Shown here piece after piece: positions 27,762 to 35,659 of a DNA stretch of 64,000 nucleotides. Both the position numbers and the translations under genes were made by a program. The notes beneath the pieces were generated by a model. The model did not search any database and was not told where the DNA came from. It was given only the letters and a program-made list of their open reading frames with translations. Origin of the DNA: an uncultured Pseudomonadales bacterium. Lineage in GTDB: Bacteria > Pseudomonadota > Gammaproteobacteria > Pseudomonadales > Azotimanducaceae. Each line of letters starts with the position of its first letter. Positions within the stretch are counted from its first letter, which is position 1. The stretch lies in the NCBI GenBank assembly GCA_958296295.1, contig OY282460.1, forward strand, positions 1,798,001 through 1,862,000, read 5' to 3'.

Positions 27762-27794
27762 AGGAAATTCGCACAAAAATCGAGTTAATTTCCT
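27762..27794. promoter_or_regulatory. Inverted repeat in AT-rich leader of the permease gene (operator candidate)
   Basis: AGGAAATT, 17 bases, then AATTTCCT: a perfect 8-base dyad in the only AT-rich stretch nearby, upstream of the permease. It could bind a dimeric regulator. No clear -10/-35 pair was assigned. Confidence 0.3.
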
Positions 27795-28245
27795 ACAGAC
27801 AGGCGCTTGCCAAGCGGTGAAGCTGCTCGATTGCCGGTGTTGAACCGGCCCACGCCGAGCCTGTTTCGCCGGTCGGAATCGACACAGGCGGGACTATGCT
27901 ACTTTCCCCGTTGGCGCGGCGGCGGGCCGCGTCGGAACGCCATGACGGAGTTACAGCCACATGCCAGCGCCGCCGGCCCCACAGGCCGCGGCGGCCTCCC
28001 CGGCACCCCTGAAGCGACGTAACGAGCGCACCGGTTGCGGCGCACAGTGCGCGCACGGCGCGGGACGCGGCCATGGTGGCTGGGCTGCGACTGTGCGCCA
28101 AGAGGCTTTGCGCTAGGCGTGGCGGTTAGCTGGACGGTCCGCTGGCGGGCGTGCCTCTTTTGGGCGCAGCGCCGCGCAGGCCGCAACGCGTGCCAAGGTA
28201 CCAACGCCGGCGGCGGTCTTCCGGACGCCGCCGGCGTGAACGCGG
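27795..28245. other. Intergenic region, no gene recognised
   Basis: GC-rich DNA between the permease leader and the cupin stop codon. Open frames exist on both strands but read as Arg/Ala/Gly-rich shadows. No RNA gene, terminator or repeat seen. Confidence 0.5.
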
Positions 28246-28692
28246 CTACCGCGAGGCGTTCCAGAACTCCAACATCTGGCTGCAACCGACCAAGGCGATG
28301 GTCTTGCCCCCATCGTCGATGTAGTTCAGCGGGCCGTAGACGATCATGAGGAGCTCGCTGTCTTCGTCGAACTCCGTGTGATCGTGATGGACGTCGCACA
28401 ATTCGTACGCGTAGCCGGGTGCCACCGCGGTTGCGCCGCCAGCGGCCTCGCCACCGCGCACCTGCATGCGGCCCTTCAAGAGGAAGTACTCGCTGGGCCC
28501 CAGGTGGGTGTGCGGGCCGAACGACGAGCCGGCCTTGCAGTCGTAGATGGCTGTCCACCCGCCACGCTCCGGCGAGACGTGCAAGAGCTTGAACTTGATG
28601 TCGCCCGTACACAGGTGCTCCGGGAACGGCACCCAGTCCACTTCGTCCATCTGGATGTAATCGCCTTTCGTGGAATTCGCGGCTTCAGACAT
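28246..28692 (-). CDS. Cupin-domain protein (ChrR/acetylacetone dioxygenase-like)
   Basis: 148 residues. The cupin motif 1 is complete: GPHTHLGPSEYFLLKGRMQV (two His and a Glu as metal ligands); motif 2 is seen in YELCDVHHDHTEF. N-terminal DEVDWVPFPEHLCTGDIKFK matches the ChrR-like cupins and small dioxygenases of the 2,4'-dihydroxyacetophenone type. It ends with YIDDGGKTIALVGCSQML, typical of this group. Divalent-metal binding is likely; the substrate is unknown. It stands alone on the minus strand. Confidence 0.75.
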   Translation of the reverse strand: MSEAANSTKGDYIQMDEVDWVPFPEHLCTGDIKFKLLHVSPERGGWTAIYDCKAGSSFGPHTHLGPSEYFLLKGRMQVRGGEAAGGATAVAPGYAYELCDVHHDHTEFDEDSELLMIVYGPLNYIDDGGKTIALVGCSQMLEFWNASR

Positions 28693-28902
28693 TGCTTGTC
28701 CTCAAACGGTTGCGCGACGGATTCGCCGCCGCTTCGAGTGGCCGGCCACTCCCGACGAGAGGCGCGAGCCAACCGAGGCCAGTTTCCTGCGGCACTTTGT
28801 GGATGTCAACCGCCGCCACTGCCACGGGTGTGTTCAATCTGGCCGTGGCGGTACAGCCGGGCCAACGCGTAGACGCCGGTGACCCGCTGGTGCTTTGCGC
28901 GC

Positions 28903-28933
28903 TTGGATTCACCGGCCGCCAACGGCGTACAAT
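28903..28933 (+). promoter_or_regulatory. Possible promoter for the small gene/nucleotidyltransferase pair
   Basis: TTGGAT, 19 bases, TACAAT, about 30 bases ahead of the ATG at 28963. Spacing is long, so this is a moderate candidate. Confidence 0.35.
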
Positions 28934-28962
28934 TCGGTTGTCTTGAGTGTCGAGCGCTACCG

Positions 28963-29172
28963 ATGAGCCGGGACGAGGTTGAACGAGACGGTGCCGCGGC
29001 GACCAACAATCCCGCGTCCACTGCCGAGTACATCGAGTACTTCAAGAGGCGGGGACGCGCCTTGGCGATGCTCCCCGCATTGAGCCCGCCGCCGCCGAGG
29101 ACAGCGCGCCAGGTGGCGGAAATTGTCGACCTCATGTACTGGACGCAGAACCACCCTCTGGGCCAAGGCTAG
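28963..29172 (+). CDS. Small hypothetical protein upstream of a nucleotidyltransferase
   Basis: 69 residues, MSRDEVERDGAAATNNPAST to TQNHPLGQG. Mixed charge, with a helical C-terminal half (ARQVAEIVDLMYWTQNH). Not recognised. Its stop lies 10 bases ahead of the GTG of the next gene, which suggests co-transcription. Its size and position would suit the smaller partner of a nucleotidyltransferase toxin-antitoxin pair, but no antitoxin motif is visible. Confidence 0.5.
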   Translation: MSRDEVERDGAAATNNPASTAEYIEYFKRRGRALAMLPALSPPPPRTARQVAEIVDLMYWTQNHPLGQG

Positions 29173-29182
29173 GGAACGATCC

Positions 29183-29728
29183 GTGGGCTATGTGGGGAAC
29201 CTGCTCGAATACTTGGTCCACCGTTTCCGCTCCAACGACGTGCTTTGGGCCTTGCATGGTGGCCTCGCGGCCAACGCCTATCGCGACGAAGTACGCCAAA
29301 CCATGGACACGGACATCTTGGTTTCGGCGCAGCACACGACCATCCGCGACCTCGCGCACGGATTGGAAACCGACGGCTGGGAAGTCGTCACCGTGGTGGA
29401 CGACTACCTTGCCCGCCTGAAGCACTCGCGCTTCGGCAATCTCGATGTGGCCTACTCGCTCACGGACTATGAGCATGGTGCCGTTGAACGGGCGCAACAA
29501 CGTCTGGCCCACGACGGTATTCCAATGCTGACCGTCGAGGATGTCGTCATTCACAAGCTGGTCGCGTCGAGATGGAAAGACGACATGGATGTCGTGTCGA
29601 TACTGAGCACTTCGCCCGAACTTGACCTGACGTACATCAACAGATGGTTGGCCGTGTTCGAAAAGTCGGCGCATTTCGATCGCCTCCGGGCGATCGCGCG
29701 TGCTGAAGCCGGGAAGCGCGGGCAATAA
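29183..29728 (+). CDS. Nucleotidyltransferase-fold protein (AbiEii/MenT-like)
   Basis: 181 residues from the GTG preceding GYVGNLLEYL; a longer frame upstream overlaps the small gene. The N-terminal region WALHGGLAANAYRDEVRQTM, then DTDILVS has the hG[GS]-----R-T-D-D pattern of minimal nucleotidyltransferases. The second half (MLTVEDVVIHKLVASRWKDD, then LDLTYINRWLAVF) matches the helical part of AbiEii-like or aminoglycoside-type nucleotidyltransferases. Possible roles are toxin, tRNA or small-molecule modification. No toxin activity is shown by sequence alone. Confidence 0.7.
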   Translation: MGYVGNLLEYLVHRFRSNDVLWALHGGLAANAYRDEVRQTMDTDILVSAQHTTIRDLAHGLETDGWEVVTVVDDYLARLKHSRFGNLDVAYSLTDYEHGAVERAQQRLAHDGIPMLTVEDVVIHKLVASRWKDDMDVVSILSTSPELDLTYINRWLAVFEKSAHFDRLRAIARAEAGKRGQ

Positions 29729-30119
29729 TACTGAAGGCTTGGGCGGCGCCGTACCTGGGCGCGTTCGTAAAACCGGCCAAGGGGTCTGGGCTGAGATGCC
29801 ACATCTGGACGAGACGGCGGCTGGCGAGACGCAGGATGTCTCCCGGTGGCTGGCTCGTCGTAGTCGATGCCATGGACGTCCCGCGCCCTGCGCGGAACCT
29901 CCAGGTCGCCAGCGCCCACGTCCCGAACGCCTCGTTCACCCCGGCCAAAGCCGGATGTCCGGTGGCGTGTCGCCAGCCAGCCAGTTTGGCCGTTCCGTAG
30001 GATGTCGCGGTCGTGTATGCTCGACGACCTATGAGGTTCATGGTCACTTGGATTGCTCGCTTCAGCGGATCCTTTTTGGGCAAGCCTTCGCGTCGGCAAA
30101 TACGCTGTAGTGCCGGACG
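29729..30119. other. Intergenic region, no gene recognised
   Basis: Between the nucleotidyltransferase and the deacetylase. The open frames here are of uneven, Arg/Pro/Ser-rich composition on both strands. Nothing recognised. Confidence 0.45.
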
Positions 30120-31337
30120 GTGACTGCTTCGCCTCCCACACGAGCAGCAGGTAACTGTCTTTGCGCAGCAGTAGCAGCTGCTTGGCTGGTGGCCATCGCG
30201 GGCTGCAACGAAACAAAAGACGCCGGCGATCGGATCGATTCAGCTGATTCTCAGCCGGCCGCCTTTGCCATCGCAAAGTGGTTTGACAACCGCGCCGCGG
30301 CCATTTCCATCACATACGACGATTGGCCGGATGCGAGCCATCCGGTGGACGACTTCGTGCTGGATATGGGGCTGGTGCTGGACTTCGAAATGGTCACTCA
30401 GGGATATGCCGACCGAGTGCCCGATTGGGTAGAGCACGATCTGACGGAACTCATCCCGGATATCGTTCCCGGAGTGTCGCTAAGCAAGTTCGAAGACCAG
30501 CAGATCGAACACAACTTGGCGCTTACCGCCCGCGGGTTCGGGTTTTTCGGCCACGGGCACTGGCACGTCAACCACGATGTGCTTAGTTACGCTCAGGCCT
30601 TCGATTCGTTCCGGCTGTGCTTCGAGGTCATGCGGAAACTGGGGTTGAAGCCGGTGGCGTACGCGTATCCCCGAGGGGCGGGACACGAAGAGGAAACCAG
30701 GCGGGCGCTGGCCGATGCCGGCTTTCTCTCCGGCCGCTTGGCGGAGCTGGCGGGTCAGTCGCCGTACATCGTCCCAGATGCCGCCAAGGTGCCCGATGAC
30801 TGGTTCTCGCTGCCCGCTCTGACGATGGAGCGCTACGATTTCCAGCAGTGCGACGGCTGCATCAACAACACCGAGGAACTGCTACCCTTCTTGGACGCCG
30901 CCATCGAGAAGACGGCGTGGATCATCCCGATGTACCACAACATCGGCAGGAGCACGGGTTGGGGGCCTTACGGGTGGGAGGACTTCCAAGGGGACGTTCG
31001 AGCCATCGCCGCCCGCGACTTCTGGGTCGCCCCCATGAACAACGTCGTTCTCTACATACGGGAACGGGAGAAGGCCGTCGTCGAGATGGAAACAACGGAG
31101 CGGGACGGGACGACGGAGCAGATACGTTTCACCCTTTCCGACGGGCTGGACAACGAGCGGTTCGACCAGCAGTTGACGCTGATTTTCACGCCGCCGTCCG
31201 AATGGGCCGGGCTGCCGGTGCATGTCACGCGGAACGGACGGCATATTGATTGGATTTTCCCGGACGCCGAGGCCGCCACGTTTTCGATCTTGCCTGACGA
31301 GAAGCCGTACACCCTCAAACCAAAGACCCTACCTTAG
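30120..31337 (+). CDS. Polysaccharide deacetylase (CE4/NodB-like) lipoprotein, copy 1
   Basis: 405 residues from a GTG. A lipoprotein signal ends in the lipobox IAGC (Cys about 29), so the protein should be lipid-anchored in the periplasm or outer membrane. NodB-type elements: AISITYDDWPD with the Asp pair (67-68; motif 1 has Tyr in place of the usual Phe), a His-rich segment GFFGHGHWHVNHD, and VAYAYPRGAGHEEE. A C-terminal beta-type region of about 90 residues (VVEMETTERDGTTEQIRFTL onward) follows. It is about 80% like the copy at 35660. It would remove N- or O-acetyl groups from a surface glycan; the metal ligands have not been tested. Confidence 0.75.
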   Translation: MTASPPTRAAGNCLCAAVAAAWLVAIAGCNETKDAGDRIDSADSQPAAFAIAKWFDNRAAAISITYDDWPDASHPVDDFVLDMGLVLDFEMVTQGYADRVPDWVEHDLTELIPDIVPGVSLSKFEDQQIEHNLALTARGFGFFGHGHWHVNHDVLSYAQAFDSFRLCFEVMRKLGLKPVAYAYPRGAGHEEETRRALADAGFLSGRLAELAGQSPYIVPDAAKVPDDWFSLPALTMERYDFQQCDGCINNTEELLPFLDAAIEKTAWIIPMYHNIGRSTGWGPYGWEDFQGDVRAIAARDFWVAPMNNVVLYIREREKAVVEMETTERDGTTEQIRFTLSDGLDNERFDQQLTLIFTPPSEWAGLPVHVTRNGRHIDWIFPDAEAATFSILPDEKPYTLKPKTLP

Positions 31338-31429
31338 GAGGCTGCGCCTGCTGGCGCAATTCTCCGTAACAAGACAACACGCTTCAATGCATCACAGCCT
31401 TTGGCGGGGATGTCCGTTCGCCCTAGTGC

Positions 31430-31442
31430 CATAATCCGCCCA
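31430..31442 (+). promoter_or_regulatory. Extended -10 element directly ahead of the AAA-nuclease start (leaderless layout)
   Basis: TGCCATAAT lies so that the A of the ATG falls 7 bases after the -10 hexamer CATAAT, which is where transcription would start. The same CATAAT-to-start arrangement is kept in the relic at 19258 and, shorter, at 14800. This suggests a leaderless mRNA. No -35 box was assigned. Confidence 0.45.
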
Positions 31443-33051
31443 TGCGCCGCTTCTTCAACACGGAAGGGCCGGTTCGCCCGGACGACCACTACGCCATTGC
31501 CCCGTTGGAAAGGATGGACGCGGAGGAACTGCTGGCCCCCATTCGGGCCAAGCGCTATTTCGTGCTGCACGCGCCGCGGCAGACAGGCAAGACTTCGGCT
31601 TTAATCGCCCTGCGCGACCTGCTCAACAGCGGCGAGGTCGGCGATTTCCGCTGCGTGAACGTGAACGTCGAAGTCGCGCAAGTGGCGCGCGACGATACGG
31701 CAAGGGGCATTCGCGCCATCCTGAGCAATCTGGCGGATTGCGCGCTGTTGCTGGGCGACGACTACCCGGACCGTGTTTGGCCGGACGTTCTGGGCAAGGC
31801 GGGGCCGGAAAACGCCTTGAAAGGTCTGCGCGCCCGCTGGTGCGTGGCGAACCCGACGCCACTGGTGCTGCTGGTGGACGAGATCGAATCGCTGGTCGGC
31901 GACACGCTGCTCTCCGTGCTGCGCCAGCTCCGCGCAGGCTACGAGCAGCGCCCGCAAGGGTCCCCGCAAAGCGTCGTGCTTTGTGGCGTACGGGACATCC
32001 GGGATTACCGAATCCGCTCCAGCTCCGGCGAAGTGATCGCCGGCGGCAGCCCCTTCAATGTCGCGGCGAAGTCGCTGCGCCTAGGCGACTTCACCGAGGC
32101 GGAAACCTGCGGCTTGATGTCGCAGCACACCGAAGAGACGGGCCAGCATTTCACGCCGGCGGCGCGCAGCGCGGTGTGGACGCAAACGCTGGGCCAGCCG
32201 TGGCTGGTGAACGCGCTGTGCGCGGGCGCGTGTTTCGACAACAAGGCCGGCCGGGACCGCTCGCGCGCCATTGGAGTGGACGACATACACGCGGCGCGGG
32301 AGGAGCTCATCCTGTCTCGGCGCACGCACCTCGACCAGCTGGCGCACAAGCTGGAGGAAGAGCGGGTGCGCCGCGTCGTCGAGCCCATTCTCGGCGGCGG
32401 CGATGCGCAGCACGAAATTCGGGATTTGGAGTACGTCCGCGACCTTGGCCTGATCGATGGCGGCCTGCCGCCGCGCATAGCGAATCCGATCTACCAGGAG
32501 GTGGTGCCCAGGGAACTCGGCTATATCCTGCAGAGCAGCTTGGATCAGAGCCCCGCGTGGTACGTGGACGACGCCGGGGCGTTGAACATGCACAAGCTGT
32601 TGACGGCGTTCCGCATGTTCTTCGCCGAGCACGCGGAGCACTGGCTGGGCCGCTTCGACGACTACCGCGAAGCGGCGCCGCAACTGATCTTGCAGGCGTA
32701 CCTGCAGCGGATCGTCAACGGCGGCGGCCGCATCGAACGCGAGTACGGCCTCGGGCGTGGCCGGACTGACCTGCTGGTGCTGTGGCCGCGCGAGGCGGGG
32801 CAGCCGTCGGATCTCTGGGACGGTTCGTCATCGAGTCCAAGGTGCTGCGCGATTCGGACCGCAAGAACCTCGCGGGGACCGTCGAGCAGGGCGTTGAACA
32901 GACGCTGGGTTACATGGCGAAGTGCGAGGCGAAGGAAGGGCATTTGGTGGTAGTAGACCGCCGTAGCGAGGAGCGCCGGCGCCGCGAGCGCGCGACGGCT
33001 GCGGAGGGTCGCCGTGCCGATGGCCGCGCAGTGGTCGTTTGGACCGTGTAG
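31442..33051 (+). pseudogene. AAA ATPase with C-terminal PD-(D/E)XK nuclease-like domain, one frameshift
   Basis: N-terminal ATPase: RRFFNTEGPVRPDDHYAIAP, Walker A APRQTGKTS (about 44-52), Walker B PLVLLVDEIESL (about 140-151). The C-terminal end carries a nuclease-like core: RIEREYGLGRGRTDLLVLW then RFVIESKVLRDSD, giving the D...ExK pattern. A frameshift at about 32820 separates the two halves of this core (GAC-GGTTC where GAC-CGGTTC would read through); the second half ends at 33051. A missing C in the DNA or in the sequencing explains it. If real, the protein would stop at 32953 without the Lys. Members of this family have AAA domain plus nuclease, function unknown. Two 5' relics lie elsewhere in the window. 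Confidence 0.75.
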
Positions 33052-33091
33052 GGCTTGCGAACGCCGCCAGCCCGCTCGCACCGTAGAGGGT

Positions 33092-34492
33092 CTATTCCGA
33101 GGATCCAGAAGGTGGAATGTGAAGCCCTCGGTGCGCCTTGGCGTCCGCTCCGTGTGGTTTCCGCCCAATACGACGGGTTTGCCGCAGGATCGAGACCACA
33201 CACGGGATCAAAATCAAGGCGATGACGCTGTAGTACGCGGTGTTGGCCCAAGCTGCGCCCTCGGCGCCGCGCAGTGGAACCAGCCATACGATGGCCCCGA
33301 CCAAAACGGTCAAACCGCCCGCTTCCGCCGCCAACAACGGCCGGAAGCGCCCAATCGCCGCCGGCAGCACCGTAAGCGCGGAGATGCTGTTCAGGGCAAA
33401 GGCGCCGCAGATCATGATCAGCACTAGAGGGGCGGACCCAGCGAATTCCTCCCCCAGCAAGAACCAGGTGATGGCTTGATGGAAAAAGGCAAGCAGACCG
33501 AATAGCACTGCCGCTGACGCGAATGACACCAGGCTGAACAGCAGCGAGGTGCGGCGCAGCGCGCCGCCTTGCCCCGAGTACCATTGCCGGCTGTATTGGA
33601 GTTGCACGCCATCCCTTAACGGGTGAAACGGATAGTGCGTGGTGTCGGTGATCTGCCTTGCCGCCCGGTACAGCCCGACATCCGCGGTGCCCGCGGTGCC
33701 CGTGAATAGCGCCACCAAGAGAGTGTCCGTGTGGTAAGCCAATGTCGAGAAGGTGGACCTTCCGAATACGGCGATGTGGAAGCGCGCCACGTCAGGTGGA
33801 ACCTTCAGCGACGACGAGCCGAGGAATCCTCTGATCCCCGCCCGTGGCGCCGATACTGTCGCGGCAACGAGCATCCCGGCCCCGTTCACCACAACCCCCG
33901 CGATGTGCGCCAAGACCACCTCGAACATCCCGCCTCCCCTCACCCAGACTAATCCGAGCAGGGCGACCCGGACCAGAACGGCGGCCAGAGTGATCGCCAA
34001 GCCCAAGGGCACCCGGTCGGACAACCGCAGGACAGCCAGGCTTTCGGTGCGGGTAGCCAGGAAGATGCCCACAACGCCGTACATGAGCGCCAAGTCCCGG
34101 TGGGCGTCCTCGATGCCCAACAGGCTGCTTGCCGTGAGGACAACTACGGCAATCAAGGCATAGGCGATGAGCGACAGCCCTAGAGACACGGCCATCGTGA
34201 AACGCAGTATGCGGGACGCTTCTTGCGGCCTTTCCTCGGCTACGGCTCGCGTTACGAATGTCGTAACGGTTTCGCCGCCAGGTGTGGCCAACAGACCGTG
34301 GATGAGCACGGCTACGGCGACGATGACCGCTAGGACGCCGAATGCTTCCGGTCCAAGTATGCGAGCGGATAGGGTCAACTGGGCCAGTCCACTCAAGAGT
34401 TGGACCGCCGTAATGGCGCCCATCTGAAAAGTCTGCCGTGCTGTGCGCTGGTCCGAGGCCGAAAGCAGCCGGGTGATTAAAGGATGACTCAA
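33092..34492 (-). CDS. Wzx-type oligosaccharide flippase (MOP superfamily), second copy
   Basis: 466 residues from a TTG (LSHPLITRLL); the first ATG is at MGAITAVQLL, 23 residues later. Typical flippase layout: QMGAITAVQLLSGLAQLTLS, ARILGPEAFGVLAVIVAVAV near the N-terminus, VGLYRAARQITDTTHYPFHP in the middle, and AIVWLVPLRGAEGAAWANTA near the C-terminus. About 12 helices. It would export lipid-linked repeat units. Its closest relative in the window is the decayed gene at 44731. The stop lies 40 bases from the end of the AAA-nuclease gene (convergent). Confidence 0.85.
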   Translation of the reverse strand: MSHPLITRLLSASDQRTARQTFQMGAITAVQLLSGLAQLTLSARILGPEAFGVLAVIVAVAVLIHGLLATPGGETVTTFVTRAVAEERPQEASRILRFTMAVSLGLSLIAYALIAVVVLTASSLLGIEDAHRDLALMYGVVGIFLATRTESLAVLRLSDRVPLGLAITLAAVLVRVALLGLVWVRGGGMFEVVLAHIAGVVVNGAGMLVAATVSAPRAGIRGFLGSSSLKVPPDVARFHIAVFGRSTFSTLAYHTDTLLVALFTGTAGTADVGLYRAARQITDTTHYPFHPLRDGVQLQYSRQWYSGQGGALRRTSLLFSLVSFASAAVLFGLLAFFHQAITWFLLGEEFAGSAPLVLIMICGAFALNSISALTVLPAAIGRFRPLLAAEAGGLTVLVGAIVWLVPLRGAEGAAWANTAYYSVIALILIPCVVSILRQTRRIGRKPHGADAKAHRGLHIPPSGSSE

Positions 34493-34498
34493 GCTCCA

Positions 34499-34829
34499 CT
34501 ACACCAGGTTATTCCAGTGAGGGATTCCCAGCAGGCCACTTGGCGCGGCCCGTAGACGTCGCCGTAGCGCAGCGCAATCGACGAAAGGCCATATTGTTGC
34601 CGGTGGAACTCCAGAAAAGCGCTCGCCGGTAAGCTTGTGGATGGCGTATGGAAACAGCGGCTGCGGCGTCACCTGCTCGGAGGTCGGGCGCTGGTCGACA
34701 TCGCCGTATACGGTGCCGCCGCTGGAGATCATGACGAAACGCTCGACACCGTGCCGCACGCAACTCTGGAGCACGTTCTAAAAGCCCGCCAGCCCGCGGC
34801 ATGGAGCTTCGATGGCCTCGGCGTGGCAA
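34499..34829 (-). pseudogene. NAD-dependent epimerase/dehydratase fragment
   Basis: Reads CVRHGVERFVMISSGGTVYG, DVDQRPTSEQVTPQPLFPYA, IHKLTGERF and, after an extra T in a TTTT run, LEFHRQQYGLSSIALRYGDV, YGPRQVA. This is the catalytic centre (SSGGTVYGD and Tyr-x-x-x-Lys in YAIHK) of a UDP-glucose 4-epimerase-like SDR. Neither the Rossmann N-terminus nor the C-terminal half is present. It lies between the flippase and carbonic anhydrase genes. Confidence 0.65.
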
Positions 34830-34847
34830 TCGTGGCGTTGGCTGCGA

Positions 34848-35576
34848 TCAACGCAAAACGATGCGGGCGTTGAGCGGCTGTATCGGTCGGTTGTTGGGCG
34901 CGATGGTGCGGGTGAACCGCTGTAACTGCGTGGCGGAGATGGACACTGGCTGCTTCATCACCAGCCAGCGAACGCCTTCGGAGCAGGGCGGCGTGGTGAG
35001 CGAGCCGTTGAAGCGGTAGTAGTCGCGCACGGCAGGAAGAATGTCCGCCGCCGAGATGGCGGTCGGCAAAGTGCTGCGGCCAGGCGCTTCGGGCATCTTC
35101 GCCCACGCTTCGGCGAGTGTGGCGTTGGCCTCGCCAAGGCTGAACATCACCGCTATGACTGCGAGTTTGCCGTCGCTGTCGGCGTGTACCAAGTGTGCTT
35201 CCATGGGAAACGACTCGCCACCGATGAGATTTTCGCTGGGCGCATGGAAGTGGAACTGCCGCAAGGCGAACGTGCGTCCGTCCAGATCGATGCTGGCGCC
35301 CGAGGCGAAAGCCACCTGTATGGTGTGGCCGTTGTTGACTACTTCAGTGCCAGTTGCCGAATAGTCGAATCGAATCGGCGGCAGATCGGCGTCCACCATG
35401 CCGGCAAGATCGATGGGCGATTGGTTGGCGCCCGCACAAGCATGATAGTTCGGCGAAAGTTCCGCCCAATGCGCCGGGCCCGTCGCACCAGCGTATTCCC
35501 AATGCGCGGGTTCGCTTGCGAACGCGCCCGCAACCAACAGCACGGCAGCGGTTGCTGCGATGTTCGGCTTGGTCAT
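34848..35576 (-). CDS. Alpha-type carbonic anhydrase, periplasmic
   Basis: 242 residues from MTKPNIAATAAVLLVAGAFA, a cleavable signal peptide. Family strings are clear: HWEYAGATGPAHWAEL, CAGANQSPIDL, zinc ligands in LRQFHFHAPSEN (two His) and EAHLVHAD (one His), and YYRFNGSLTTPPCSEGVRWL, with C-terminal NNRPIQPLNAR. Two cysteines (CAGANQ, PPCSEG) can form the conserved disulfide. It hydrates CO2 reversibly in the periplasm. It is not related to the glycan locus and sits between relics and a deacetylase gene on the same strand. Confidence 0.93.
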   Translation of the reverse strand: MTKPNIAATAAVLLVAGAFASEPAHWEYAGATGPAHWAELSPNYHACAGANQSPIDLAGMVDADLPPIRFDYSATGTEVVNNGHTIQVAFASGASIDLDGRTFALRQFHFHAPSENLIGGESFPMEAHLVHADSDGKLAVIAVMFSLGEANATLAEAWAKMPEAPGRSTLPTAISAADILPAVRDYYRFNGSLTTPPCSEGVRWLVMKQPVSISATQLQRFTRTIAPNNRPIQPLNARIVLR

Positions 35577-35659
35577 ATCAATCACCTCGTTTGAGTTTCG
35601 TCCGTTGTTCCTGTTGCGACGCCGACTGTCCGGACGCATCGTTCGGAGGCACAGACTCC

